In this document: positions 19,652 through 28,791 of the stretch, in pieces | Layout of the letters: each line of letters opens with the position of its first letter | Position numbering within the stretch: the first letter of the stretch is position 1 | Assembly (NCBI GenBank): GCA_963422275.1 | Contig: OY729418.1 | Span: 2,232,001 to 2,296,000, forward strand | Source of the DNA: G963422275 sp963422275 | GTDB lineage: Bacteria > Pseudomonadota > Alphaproteobacteria > Rhodobacterales > Rhodobacteraceae | Direction: 5' to 3' | Length of the DNA: 64,000 nt | Position numbers and translations under genes: made by a program | Notes under the pieces: generated by a model | Told to the model about the DNA's origin: nothing | Databases searched by the model: none | Seen by the model: only the letters and a program-made list of their open reading frames with translations

Positions 19652-20220
19652 TGAGCCACATGGCGGCCGGATCGACGGTCGAGTACACCGTAACCTGGCT
19701 GGAAATGGAAGCTCCGCTCGATGTCTCTGAGCCGATTCCGCCGGACGGCGAGAGCGTCCGCTTGCTGGGGGCGGAAAACGCTCCTGTCTGGTATTTCTTC
19801 TGCCTTTACGATGGAGTCGGCCGCGACTATGCTTGGGAAGACATGCATGACGAGAACGAAGAGAAGGTTGCCGCTTTCGTCACTCATCCCGAGGTTCGAA
19901 TCTACTCGATGATTCGCGAGGGCTGGCCCCAAGGCTTTTTCATGCTCGATTCCCGCGTCCCTGGAGTTTGCGACATTTCTTATCTGGGCCTTGCCCGTAC
20001 CGCGATTGGGAGGGGGCTGGGGACTTGGCTTCTGAAATCTGCCATTTACATGGCATCGCGCTTTCGGTGCGCGAAGAAGGTCACTGTCAACACATGCACC
20101 TTGGACCATCCCGCCGCGAAAGCCATGTACATCAAGAATGGGTTTGCAGAGGTTCGGGAACGGGTTAAAACGAGGGTGCTGAGGCGCGATTACAAACGGG
20201 ATTCTTGTGGAAGGAACTGA
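19651..20220 (+). CDS. GNAT family N-acetyltransferase
   Basis: 189 residues from the ATG that overlaps the sseA stop. The acetyl-CoA loop is LGLARTAIGRGLGTWLLKSAI (Q/RxxGxG/A pattern), followed by VNTCTLDHPAAKAMYIKNGF, the typical last strand and helix of the fold. Placement between sseA and an aminotransferase in one operon suggests a small sulfur or aromatic amino-acid derivative as substrate, but nothing in the sequence fixes this. The preceding ~90 residues are less conserved (EYTVTWLEMEAPL...). Confidence 0.87.
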   Translation: MSHMAAGSTVEYTVTWLEMEAPLDVSEPIPPDGESVRLLGAENAPVWYFFCLYDGVGRDYAWEDMHDENEEKVAAFVTHPEVRIYSMIREGWPQGFFMLDSRVPGVCDISYLGLARTAIGRGLGTWLLKSAIYMASRFRCAKKVTVNTCTLDHPAAKAMYIKNGFAEVRERVKTRVLRRDYKRDSCGRN

Positions 20221-20222
20221 CC

Positions 20223-21407
20223 ATGCTTGGCCAGCTGCGGGCACAGCCGCCTGACAAGATCATAAGGCTCATCAAGGAGTTCAGGGACGACCCCCGCGAC
20301 GACAAGGTCGATCTTGGCGTCGGGGTTTACCGAGATTCAGCCGGAGTCACGCCGATCATGCGATCGGTGAAAGCTGCCGAGAGAATTCTCTTGGAGAATG
20401 AATCGACCAAGACCTACACCGGAATCGCCGGCGACCCCTCCTTTCACGCCGCGCTGACCAATCTGGTGCTCGGCGATTCCGTGCCCCCGGAACGAATTGC
20501 CGCCGCCCACACCCCGGGCGGAACCGGAGCAGTGCATCAGGCGCTGGAACTGGTGAAGATGGCGACACCGGAAGCATCCACGTGGATTTCAGTGCCGTCA
20601 TGGCCGAACCATATGTCGATGGTGAGGCATCTCGGGATTCGCCCGAAGGAGCACCGCTACTTTGACAGCGAAACCCGGGCGGTGGATTTTGAGAGCATGA
20701 CCGCAGACTTGTCTCATGCCGAACCCGGCGATGCAGTGATTCTGCACGGCTGTTGCCACAACCCGACAGGCGCGGACCTGAGCCCGTCCCAGTGGTCCGA
20801 GCTTGCAGAACTTCTTTTGGATCGAAAAGCCATACCGTTGGTGGACATCGCCTACCAGGGATTCGGCTTGGGACTGGACGAGGACGCCGAAGCCGTCAGA
20901 AAGATGGCAGCGACCTTTCCCGAAATGCTCGTGGCGGCAAGCTGTTCGAAGAACTTCGGGATATACCGGGAAAGGACCGGTCTGGTCATCGCCTTGGCGC
21001 CAGACGAGGCCACCCGAAACCTGGCCCAGTCGACGCTTGTGCATCTTAACCGGCAGAATTTCTCGTTTCCGCCGGATCATGGCGCCAGACTCGTTACGAT
21101 GATTCTCGGAGACGACTCGCTTCGCTCCGAGTGGCGGGAGGAGTTGGATGCGATTCGCGAGAATCTTGATGGATTGAGATCGAAACTCGCAGGCGAGCTT
21201 CGGGCGCGTGCCGGTTCTGACAGGTTTGCCTTCATTGCGAACCATCGCGGAATGTTCTCGTTGCTTGGAGCCACCGCGGCTCAAGTTGCGCAGGTGCGCG
21301 AGAGAAACGCGATATATATGGTGGATGACAGCCGCATCAACGTGGCTGGCCTGAATGCCGGATCGATATCGGACTTCGCCGACGCCTTGATCGCCGCTGG
21401 GGTTTAG
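20223..21407 (+). CDS. Aromatic/aspartate aminotransferase (class I, PLP)
   Basis: 394 residues from ATG 20223 with AGGA upstream, two bases after the GNAT stop. Class I (AspC/TyrB) features are VDLGVGVYRDSAGVTPIM at the N-terminus, the HGCCHNPTGADLS Asn-binding segment, VDIAYQGFGLGLDEDA and the PLP Lys in AASCSKNFGIYRERTG. It ends with SRINVAGLN, containing the substrate-binding Arg. It transfers amino groups between aspartate or aromatic amino acids and 2-oxoglutarate. With sseA in the same operon it could also convert cysteine to 3-mercaptopyruvate. The family is secure, exact specificity is not. Confidence 0.92.
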   Translation: MLGQLRAQPPDKIIRLIKEFRDDPRDDKVDLGVGVYRDSAGVTPIMRSVKAAERILLENESTKTYTGIAGDPSFHAALTNLVLGDSVPPERIAAAHTPGGTGAVHQALELVKMATPEASTWISVPSWPNHMSMVRHLGIRPKEHRYFDSETRAVDFESMTADLSHAEPGDAVILHGCCHNPTGADLSPSQWSELAELLLDRKAIPLVDIAYQGFGLGLDEDAEAVRKMAATFPEMLVAASCSKNFGIYRERTGLVIALAPDEATRNLAQSTLVHLNRQNFSFPPDHGARLVTMILGDDSLRSEWREELDAIRENLDGLRSKLAGELRARAGSDRFAFIANHRGMFSLLGATAAQVAQVRERNAIYMVDDSRINVAGLNAGSISDFADALIAAGV

Positions 21408-21485
21408 CGATACCCCCGATACCTGATCCCCATAGCGTCAAGCGGTCCGGATGTCCGGGCAACCGACCTTGCGAGATATCCCGAA

Positions 21486-22127
21486 ATGACCCGTCACGTT
21501 GCCTTTGGAGTGCTTGCGATGGCAGCCATCGTGGTTGCCTCGAACATCCTTGTCCAGTTCCTTCTGGGGAATTGGCTTACCTACGGTGCGTTCGTGTATC
21601 CGCTCGCGTTTCTTGTCACGGATCTGATGAACAGGGTCTACGGCGCGCGGGTGGCAAGACAGATCGTTTTGGCGGGTTTCGCGGCAGGGGTGCTTTGCTC
21701 GATTGTCGGTTCGTTCGTTCACGGCGAGTTCGGGCCGATTGTCACATTGAGGATCGCGATCGGGTCCGGCACGGCATTCATTGTTGCCCAGATGCTGGAC
21801 GTTTTCATTTTTGACCGGTTGCGCTCGGGCGCTTGGTGGAAGGCACCGCTTGTTTCAAGCTCGATCGGTTCCACGATTGATACATTTCTGTTTTTCGGGA
21901 TCGCGTTTTCCACCGAACTCGCGTTTCTCGAACCGGCGAACGACGTAATGTGGGCGAACGAGCCGATACTTCTGCTCGGGGCGGGGCCGGCGTTGCCGTA
22001 CTGGACAAGTCTGGCGACGGCGGACCTTCTCGTGAAAGTCTCGATGGCGTTGCTCGCGCTGATCCCGTTCCGGGCGATTTCGACCGCGATGCTTGTTGGG
22101 AAGAGGTCAGGACTGCAACGGCCTTGA
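21486..22127 (+). CDS. yhhQ: Queuosine precursor transporter, YhhQ/VUT family
   Basis: 213 residues with six predicted membrane helices. The DUF165 hallmarks are VASNILVQFLLGNWLTYGAF, YPLAFLVTDLMNRVYGARVAR and the central region AQMLDVFIFDRLRSGAWWKAPL followed by STIDTFLFFGIAF. E. coli YhhQ imports the queuosine precursors queuine/preQ0/preQ1, so this gene links to wobble-base modification like mnmD 7 kb upstream. It starts at ATG 21486 about 80 bp after the aminotransferase. No preQ1 riboswitch was recognised in that gap. Confidence 0.9.
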   Translation: MTRHVAFGVLAMAAIVVASNILVQFLLGNWLTYGAFVYPLAFLVTDLMNRVYGARVARQIVLAGFAAGVLCSIVGSFVHGEFGPIVTLRIAIGSGTAFIVAQMLDVFIFDRLRSGAWWKAPLVSSSIGSTIDTFLFFGIAFSTELAFLEPANDVMWANEPILLLGAGPALPYWTSLATADLLVKVSMALLALIPFRAISTAMLVGKRSGLQRP

Positions 22128-22206
22128 GTTGGCCAAGGCGTAATGCCGCGGGGCTTGCGGGCGGAGGCTTTCAGATTTTTTTCAATTGACGCAGGATGAG
22201 GCGACC

Positions 22207-23805
22207 ATGCAGGACGCGGCTTCAGGAAAACCGGGTGACATCTCCAATGGCCCGGGTGCGAAATCAAACGCTGTCCGATTGAATCTGACGGAGGAGGCGC
22301 TGCTTCAGCGGGCGCTCGAACGTGGCGAAGGCGATCTCGGCAAAGGCGGTTCGCTTTTGGTCCGCACTGGGCGGCACACGGGTCGCTCACCGAAGGACAA
22401 GTTTGTCGTCTCGACACCGGATGTTGACGGTCACATCTGGCTCGAAGGAAACGAACTGATGTCTCTGGCATCTTTCGACAGGCTCCACTCGGATATTCTG
22501 GACTATTCCGCCGGGCAGGAAATGTTCGAGCAGCATCTGTTCGGTGGGGCCGACGAGAGTTGTCGCATCGGTGTCAGGATTGTCTGCGAACTGGCATGGC
22601 ATGGCCTGTTCGCGCGTCACATGTTCCGCCGTCCAAGCCGCAAGGAACTCGGGCACGTTCCGTCTCAATACACGGTTATCAACTGCCCCGGATTCTTGGC
22701 GGACCCGGACCGCCACGGATGTCGGTCGGAAACCGTGATCGCAATGAATTTCGAGAAGAGAATCGTCCTGATCGCGGGCACGGCCTATGCAGGCGAAACC
22801 AAGAAGGCTGTGTTCACGGTATTGAACTATATCCTTCCAGATCTCGGGATTCTGCCCATGCATTGCTCCGCCAACCACGCGTTGGGCGATCCTGATGACT
22901 CAGCGCTTTTCTTTGGGCTTTCGGGAACCGGGAAGACGACGCTTTCTTCCGATCCGACAAGGTCCTTGGTCGGCGATGACGAGCATGGCTGGCACGACGG
23001 CGGAATCTTCAACTTCGAGGGCGGGTGTTACGCCAAGACAATCGATCTCAATGCCAAAGCCGAGCCGGAAATATTTGCGGCCACTTCAAAGTTCGGCGCT
23101 ATTTTAGAGAACGTTGTCTACGACCAGGATACGCGAGTGATCGATTTCACTGACAAGAGCCTGACCGAAAACACACGCTGCGCCTATCCGCTGTATCATG
23201 TGCCATCCGCCTCGGAGACAGGCTTCGCGGGCCCGCCGCGCCATCTGTTCATGCTGACATGCGACGCTTTCGGTGTTCTTCCACCGATAGCTCGCCTTTC
23301 TCCTGCACAGGCAGTGTACCATTTTCTTTCAGGATTCACGTCCAGGGTCGCCGGAACGGAGCGGGGCATTCGCACGCCGGAGCCAGTGTTCTCGCCGTGC
23401 TTTGGCCATCCTTTTCTCCCACGGCGCCCAGAAGTCTACGGAGATCTCATGCGCAAGCGGGTCAGCAGTTCGGGAGCACGTTGCTGGCTGATCAACACGG
23501 GCTGGACCGGAGGTGGGTACGGGTTGGGACGCAGAATGCCCATCAAAGTGACGCGGGCGCTTTTAAATGCCGCACTCAAGGAAGATCTCGATCGGGCCGA
23601 TTTCACTAGGGACATGAACTTCGGTTTCGAGGTTCCGGTTGACGTTCCGGGTGTGCCGCAATTGATCCTGAGTCCCAGGCGAACGTGGGATGATCCGGCA
23701 GAGCACGATAGGGTAGCCCGTGATCTCGTGCGGATGTTTTCATCGAATTTTGCGCAATTCATTGGCCTTGTCGGCAGCGAGGTGATGGAAGCGGCGATCG
23801 GATGA
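22207..23805 (+). CDS. pckA: Phosphoenolpyruvate carboxykinase (ATP)
   Basis: 532 residues from ATG 22207 with GAGG six bases upstream; an in-frame TTG lies seven codons earlier. Substrate and ATP motifs are intact: RTGRHTGRSPKDKF, the P-loop GLSGTGKTTLS at about residue 237-247, the Mg/Mn site GDDEHGW and NTGWTGGGYGLGRRM. It converts oxaloacetate to PEP with ATP, the first step of gluconeogenesis. In many alphaproteobacteria pckA sits next to chvGI-hprK-EIIA-HPr. Here those PTS genes are ~24 kb away, so the ancestral neighbourhood seems rearranged. The gene is followed by ~1 kb of mobile-element debris. Confidence 0.97.
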   Translation: MQDAASGKPGDISNGPGAKSNAVRLNLTEEALLQRALERGEGDLGKGGSLLVRTGRHTGRSPKDKFVVSTPDVDGHIWLEGNELMSLASFDRLHSDILDYSAGQEMFEQHLFGGADESCRIGVRIVCELAWHGLFARHMFRRPSRKELGHVPSQYTVINCPGFLADPDRHGCRSETVIAMNFEKRIVLIAGTAYAGETKKAVFTVLNYILPDLGILPMHCSANHALGDPDDSALFFGLSGTGKTTLSSDPTRSLVGDDEHGWHDGGIFNFEGGCYAKTIDLNAKAEPEIFAATSKFGAILENVVYDQDTRVIDFTDKSLTENTRCAYPLYHVPSASETGFAGPPRHLFMLTCDAFGVLPPIARLSPAQAVYHFLSGFTSRVAGTERGIRTPEPVFSPCFGHPFLPRRPEVYGDLMRKRVSSSGARCWLINTGWTGGGYGLGRRMPIKVTRALLNAALKEDLDRADFTRDMNFGFEVPVDVPGVPQLILSPRRTWDDPAEHDRVARDLVRMFSSNFAQFIGLVGSEVMEAAIG

Positions 23806-24774
23806 ATGCCCGATCAATCAGCATCGATTCCCATTGAAATGAATGACATGAACGGGCCGGCTTTCACGGGAACCGGAATTTGAGGGCGCGGTCTCCGGGC
23901 AGCACTTGGAGACATAGTGCTTCTCGATCAACTCGTCGGCGTCGTCCGCGGCGGCCGGGGGCGAACAACCTGCGTTCGGGATGGTTGATTGAGTCGGTGC
24001 GCAGCGTTCCGGTCGCGTATCCGAAGCGGTGCGCCACTTTGTCGAGGGAGAGGCGTTCGACGAAGTGAGCGGGGAGGGCTTCAAAGTGCCGGTGGGTGCT
24101 GCTTTTGCGGGGATGAGGGAGCGGTCTGCGAGGTTATTAATCTACGCTCAATTTGCGAGCTGCAGGCATGATGCGGACTGCTCCGCCCTTCAAGACGGTT
24201 GCAAACTGCCGCATTCGATCATGCATCGCGGCAGGGACGGGCATGCTGGCGGGAGCCAAAGGCTGTCCCGAGCTGCAACCGGGAAAGAGCGGCGCGGATT
24301 TGTTCAAGGCGATGGTTGCCAGTGCAGGTTCCCGGCCCGGCGCGCTCGGCCCAAGGCGTGCCGGGACAGGATTGCGGCCTGACAATCCGGATTCTTCTGT
24401 CGGGGCCGCCGCGGCAATCCCTTTCGGACCTCGTGCTTGGTCTGACGCTGACGGTCCGCCTCGACTTCATGCCGCTCTGCGGCAGTTCGGTGGCGGAGCG
24501 GTCCGGATCACCCGACGGCCTGCCGGTTTCGCCAGTTGCCTGTGCGGCTTCAGCCGCGCCGTCAGGTCGGGACCGTGGCCGGGGCGGGGATCATGTTCCG
24601 GGAAGCCCGGGGGCATCCGCAATCACTTGCGGCAACTGCCAGACGCCCGGCCAGCTTCGGAAAGCGGAATGCAGAGCGAAAAACCGCTTTCGCAAGGTCT
24701 TGCGTCATGCAACAATCGGACACGATGGCATTTGAAACGGGATGCGGAGCAATGGCGCAGGAGGGACCGGGGAG
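23806..24774. other. Decayed DNA with a fossil IS5-family transposase fragment
   Basis: No intact gene. At about 24426-24600 (+) the frames read LSDLVLGLTLTVRLDFMPLCG and then CRFRQLPVRL. This is the beginning of an IS5-family transposase of a subgroup different from copies A-D. Nearly the same segment recurs on the minus strand near 46186-46250, so the two are remnants of one element type. The rest (23806-24420) shows only overlapping Arg/Ala-rich frames. Confidence 0.45.
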
Positions 24775-25030
24775 CGTGCGTCGGGAGGGGCTGACAGTCG
24801 TGCAGCCGTTCCAGGCGTTTCCGGACAATGCGGTCGCCAAGCGCTGGTTCGAGCAACAGCCGCGGCCCGAAGCCCGGTTTTGCCTTCACTGTGGATTGAC
24901 CGATGCGCCAGCCGTCGCGCGCCGCAAGTTCGTGCCTTGCGATTGCCGCGGCTCCCCCTTCGCAAGGCGAAACGGTCTTTTCAGGCGCATTCTTCCCAAT
25001 GCGCGCTCGGGACGAGAAAGCGCAAGGGAG
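24775..25030 (+). pseudogene. IS1595-like transposase, N-terminal zinc-ribbon fragment
   Basis: Frame 2 encodes LTVVQPFQAFPDNAVAKRW, FEQQPRPEARFCLHCGLTDA and then RRKFVPCDCRGSPFARRNGLF. The FPDxxxAxxWFEQxRxPxxxxCxHCG pattern, with a second cysteine pair further on, is the zinc ribbon that opens IS1595-family transposases. The DDE core does not follow: the frame runs into the ankyrin gene start at 25042. A possible C-terminal counterpart lies after the ankyrin gene (26860-27017). Confidence 0.55.
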
Positions 25031-25041
25031 GTAATTGGCTC

Positions 25042-26529
25042 ATGAACGCAACTGCATTCGGCACGCTTGCGGCGGCGCTTGCTCTGTCGCTGGCCCATCC
25101 CGCAACCGCAACGGACTGCGACAACTGGAACACGGGGGCATTTACGGGCGCATCCATTGAAATTGTGCGGGGCTGCCTGTCCGCTGGCGCCGACCCGAAA
25201 GCGCGCAACGAGGACGGCTGGACGCCCCTTCACCACGCGACGCTGTTTAGCGAACACCCGGAGGTTGTCTTGGCATTGCTGGAGGCCGGCGCCGACCCGA
25301 AAGCGCGCACCGAGGACGGCAGCACGCCCCTTCACGTCGCGGTGCTGTCTAGCGAACACCCGGAGGTTGTCTTGGCATTGCTGGAGGCCGGTGCCGACCC
25401 GAACGCGCGCGACGAGGACGGCATGACGCCCCTTCACCGCGCGGCGAGATGGAGCGATCACCCGGAGGTTATCTGGGCATTGGTGGAGGCCGGCGCCTAC
25501 CACCCGAACGCGCGCAACAAGGACGGCGAGACGCCCCTTCACCGCGCGGCGGGATGGAGCCACCCGGAGGTTGTCTTGGCATTGCTGGAGGCTGGCGCCG
25601 ACCCGAACGCGCCCGACGAGGACGGCGAGACGCCCCTTCACCGCGCGGCGCTGTTTAGCGAACACCCGGAGGTTGTCTTGGCATTGCTGGAGGCCGGCGC
25701 CGACCTGAACGCGCGCGACGAGAACAGCATGACGCCCCTTCACCTCGCGGCGGGATTTAGCGAACACCCGGAGGTTGTCTTGGCATTGCTGGAGGCCGGC
25801 GCCGACCCGAACGCGCGCGCCAAGAACGGCATGACGCCCCTTCACCTCGCGGCGAGATGGAGCGATCATCCGGAGGTTGTCGGGGCATTGCTGGAGGCCG
25901 GCGCCGACCCGAAAGCGCGCGACGAGGACGGCAGGACGCCTCTTCACCTCGCGGCGAAATGGAGCGATCACCCGGAGGTTGTCGGGGCATTGCTGAAGGC
26001 CGGCGCCGACCCGAACGCGCGCAACGAATACGGCTTCACGCCCCTTCACATCGCGGTGATGTTTAGCGATCACCCGGAAGTTGCCAGGGCATTGCTGGAG
26101 GCCGGCGCCGACCCGAACGCGCGCAACGAGTTCGGCATGACGTCCCTTTACCTCGCGGCGGGATGGAGCGATCACCCGGAGGTTGTCGGGGCCTTGCTGG
26201 AGGCCGGCGCCGACCCGAACGTGCGCACCAAGGACGGCGAGACGCCCCTTCACTTCGCGGCGAGATCGAGCGAACACCCGGAGGTTGTCGGGGCATTGCT
26301 GGAGGCCGGCGCCGACCCGAACGCGCGCACCAAGGACGGCGACACGCCCCTTCACCGCGCGGCGAGATCGAGCGATCATCCGGAGGTTGTCGGGGCATTG
26401 CTGGAGGCCGGCGCCGACCCGAAAGCGCGCACCAGGGACGGCGAGACGCCATTTGATCTCGCGGACGCAAACGAGTCGCTGAGGGGAACCGAAATCCATT
26501 GGCGCCTCAACGATGCCAGATGGCAATAG
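25042..26529 (+). CDS. Exported ankyrin-repeat protein with 12 near-identical 34-residue repeats
   Basis: 495 residues from ATG 25042, chosen because it opens a signal peptide (MNATAFGTLAAALALSLAHPATA) and has GGGAGG upstream; the longer open frame before it is transposase debris. After a short Cys-containing linker come 12 ankyrin units of consensus GADPNARDEDGxTPLHxAA followed by RWSDHPEVVGALLEA, plus a degenerate thirteenth cap ending LNDARWQ. The unit is 34 rather than 33 residues, and the DNA repeats every 102 bp. One unit (about 25489-25590) has a residue inserted in one place and one removed in another. Ankyrin repeats bind other proteins; secretion to the periplasm or beyond is predicted. 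The near identity of the repeats implies recent expansion or gene conversion. Target unknown. Confidence 0.85.
   Translation: MNATAFGTLAAALALSLAHPATATDCDNWNTGAFTGASIEIVRGCLSAGADPKARNEDGWTPLHHATLFSEHPEVVLALLEAGADPKARTEDGSTPLHVAVLSSEHPEVVLALLEAGADPNARDEDGMTPLHRAARWSDHPEVIWALVEAGAYHPNARNKDGETPLHRAAGWSHPEVVLALLEAGADPNAPDEDGETPLHRAALFSEHPEVVLALLEAGADLNARDENSMTPLHLAAGFSEHPEVVLALLEAGADPNARAKNGMTPLHLAARWSDHPEVVGALLEAGADPKARDEDGRTPLHLAAKWSDHPEVVGALLKAGADPNARNEYGFTPLHIAVMFSDHPEVARALLEAGADPNARNEFGMTSLYLAAGWSDHPEVVGALLEAGADPNVRTKDGETPLHFAARSSEHPEVVGALLEAGADPNARTKDGDTPLHRAARSSDHPEVVGALLEAGADPKARTRDGETPFDLADANESLRGTEIHWRLNDARWQ
25180..26440. repeat. Tandem 102-bp repeats inside the ankyrin gene
   Basis: About twelve direct copies of a 102-bp unit lie head to tail. 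The fixed blocks are cacccggaggttgt..., gcattgctggaggccggcgc and cgacccgaa(c/a)gcgcgc. Variation is concentrated in the codons for the DEDG and RWSD/LFSE positions, the surface-exposed residues of each ankyrin unit. The composition also keeps the antisense strand open. Confidence 0.9.
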
Positions 26530-27673
26530 CTGCCGTCATCCGTCCCCGCGCTTCCTGCCTGCCGCTGGCAGGAAGCGGAGAGGCAGGGCGCCCGCTGTTC
26601 CGCCAGGTTCCGTCGGCGTGGCCTTGTCCTCCGGCCCAAGGGCGAGCGGCACTCCTGGACGCATTTCGGAAATTCCTTCAGGCTGGACCGCGACAGTCTG
26701 CCCGACCCGCCACCGGCGATCATCGCACCCCGCGAAAACGACCGTGGAAACCGTTTGGCTCAATTTGCTCTTCGCGGGCATGGCCAGCAAACCGGTTTCC
26801 GAGCATCGATGGGCTGACGGCGGTGCGCAAGCGCGGCCTCTCGCGCAACGGGCATCGACACTGGTTGCCACCGGCCCGCCGCCGCCACAGTTGGATCAAG
26901 AGCTTCAAGCGGCACTTCCGAGGCACCGCCGCCAAATGTCCTGACAACCATTTAAGCTGGCTCCATCTCGCCACGCTCGGCAAGCGCCCATCGCCAAGCC
27001 TGCGATTCGAGAATTGAGCCTTAATCTATGTTTACCTGTGAGTGCCGCTATATGTTGAGAGATAGTTGCGTGTCACGCGCAAAATGCGGGAAAATGTCTC
27101 GGGAAGCGAGCATCGCGGGAAAACTGCGGTCATGACGTGCGCTTCCTGCCTTGAACCCCGGATTTCCGGGGGGGGGGGCGGCGGTCGCTAGTCTGGTGCT
27201 CGGGCCGGCAATTTTGTTTTTCAGCGTGGCCATTGGTGGCAAACAGGCCAAAAGATATGCTTTCGCGGATCCTCAGGCCCCTGTGACGCCATGATTTTCG
27301 CCCGCCGGGGCTGCCAGTTCCGCGCATGTTTCCTGATTGATGGTAATCGAGGCTAGGTGTTTGGGCGCGACGCGGCAGACGGGTTTGGGGGCGCTGACGA
27401 CAACCTGTTGAGTTAGCGCCATCTCGTTCTTGATGTGAGCATGCATAAGTTCGAGACTGCGGCACAATCGGCTCGTGTTGGGAAGGGATTTGCTGACGGC
27501 AATACGAACCGGTGCGCTGCCATGGAAACATGCCGCGATGGAACGGAAATTCAATCATTTATCCACTGAAAAAGGTAAAGTGGATTGTTTGACAGCGTTT
27601 GCCGGTTAAGTTATCGTGCGCTTCCGAAAACAGGTGAAAATACCCACTTGTCACAACAAATTGGAGACAGATC
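26530..27673. other. Non-coding region between the ankyrin gene and tauA
   Basis: Holds the possible IS1595 C-terminal fragment (26860-27017) and ~650 bp without a supported gene. A run of about ten G occurs near 27168-27178. The last ~100 bp before 27674 are AT-richer and must contain the tauA promoter; no regulator-binding palindrome could be fixed. Confidence 0.4.
26860..27017 (+). pseudogene. Possible C-terminal fragment of an IS1595-like transposase
   Basis: The frame ending at 27017 reads SWIKSFKRHFRGTAAKCPDN and HLSWLHLATLGKRP. This resembles the C-terminal pattern of ISXO2/IS1595 transposases, in which a lysine/arginine-rich helix is followed by (R/H)GVATKYLxNYLxW. The match is short and the middle of the transposase is absent. 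It is co-directional with the zinc-ribbon fragment on the other side of the ankyrin gene. Confidence 0.35.
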
Positions 27674-28672
27674 ATGAAACGACAATTTTGCCTAGGCGCA
27701 GCCGTTGCTGCTGCAACTCTGTTCGGTATGGCCAGCGTATCTACGGCAGCTGACGTAACTGTGGGCTACCAGCTTGTCTATGGGCCTTGGAAAGCAAATA
27801 TGGAGGAACTCAAGGCGAACGGTCTCGCGGGAAAGAGCATTGAGTTTGTGCGCTTCACGTCCGGCACCGAAGTGATCAACGCGATGGCTTCCGGTTCGGT
27901 TGACATCTCGCTGAACGGCTCCTCGCCAACGGCAGCGGGTTACAGCCGGGGCGTCGATCTGCAGGTCATTTACATCTACGACAACATCAACAACGCGGAA
28001 GCGCTAGTCGTGGACGACACGATCACCTCTCCGCAAGATCTCGTTGGAAAGACGATCGCCGTCCCATTCGGATCCACCACGCACTTTCACATGATGTTTG
28101 CTCTGGAGCAATTCAACATCGATCCGAAAGATCTCAGCGTGATCGACATGTCCCCACCCGACATGGTTGCCGCATGGGAGCGTGGCGACATCAACGGCGG
28201 TTTTGTGTGGGATCCCGCACTGGGCCGTATGAAAGAAAAAGGGCGCGTTCTCCTGACCTCGGGCGATCTTAGCAATTGGGGCAAGGCCACGTTTGACGCG
28301 ATGGTCGCCCGCAAGGGCTTCACAGACGAGAACCCGGAATTCGCGTGCTCGTGGGTCAAGATGGTGGCGGAAGCTGACGCTAATTACCGCGCAAACCCGG
28401 GAGAATACGGTCCAGGAACCGAGAATGCGAAGAGGATTGCCGAAAGTGTGGGGGGCGACGAGACACAAGTCGGCGGCGTTCTCGCTCTGTATGACTACCC
28501 GACCCTCGAACAGCAGGTTTCCGGCACTTGGCTTGGTGGCGGTGTCCAGAATGCGCTGATGGCGGCTTCGGAGTTCCTGACGTCGCAGGGCAAGCTGGAC
28601 AGTGTGCTGGACAGCTACGACGATTCAGCGACGCCGAAGTTCGCCCAGATGGCTCTGGACGGCGGGTGCTGA
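27674..28672 (+). CDS. tauA: Taurine ABC transporter, periplasmic substrate-binding protein
   Basis: 332 residues from ATG with GGAGA nine bases upstream. A signal peptide MKRQFCLGAAVAAATLFGMASVSTA is followed by a TauA/SsuA-type fold (VTVGYQLVYGPWKANM, then the ligand region FTSGTEVINAMASGSVDISLN). VGKTIAVPFGSTTHFHMMFAL and FVWDPALGRMKEKG are characteristic of the taurine-binding subgroup. It binds taurine in the periplasm and delivers it to TauBC. tauB and tauC follow on the same strand. No tauD, tpa or xsc gene is nearby, so the catabolic genes must be elsewhere. Confidence 0.93.
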   Translation: MKRQFCLGAAVAAATLFGMASVSTAADVTVGYQLVYGPWKANMEELKANGLAGKSIEFVRFTSGTEVINAMASGSVDISLNGSSPTAAGYSRGVDLQVIYIYDNINNAEALVVDDTITSPQDLVGKTIAVPFGSTTHFHMMFALEQFNIDPKDLSVIDMSPPDMVAAWERGDINGGFVWDPALGRMKEKGRVLLTSGDLSNWGKATFDAMVARKGFTDENPEFACSWVKMVAEADANYRANPGEYGPGTENAKRIAESVGGDETQVGGVLALYDYPTLEQQVSGTWLGGGVQNALMAASEFLTSQGKLDSVLDSYDDSATPKFAQMALDGGC

Positions 28673-28791
28673 GCATCGCATTTCGGGCTGGTTCTTGACC
28701 GTGCATCCGCTCGCATCAAATTGCCGAGATACACACTGAACAAGCGGTCTCGGCACACAGGCCGGGGCCGCTACATGACAGAATCGCGCAA

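Noticed and set aside
25180..26440. Regular DNA repeats resembling a CRISPR array
   Set aside because: Repeats are directly adjacent, keep the reading frame and encode ankyrin units; there are no unique spacers and no cas genes.
24886..26526. Very long minus-strand frame opposite the ankyrin gene
   Set aside because: It arises from the 102-bp repeat composition. The product is a low-complexity RVRVGAGLQQCPDNLR repeat without a known fold or ribosome site.
10187..27178. Homopolymer runs of C or G at ~10190, ~11735 and ~27170
   Set aside because: All are in non-coding DNA and affect no gene call; they may be assembly-sensitive but show no function.
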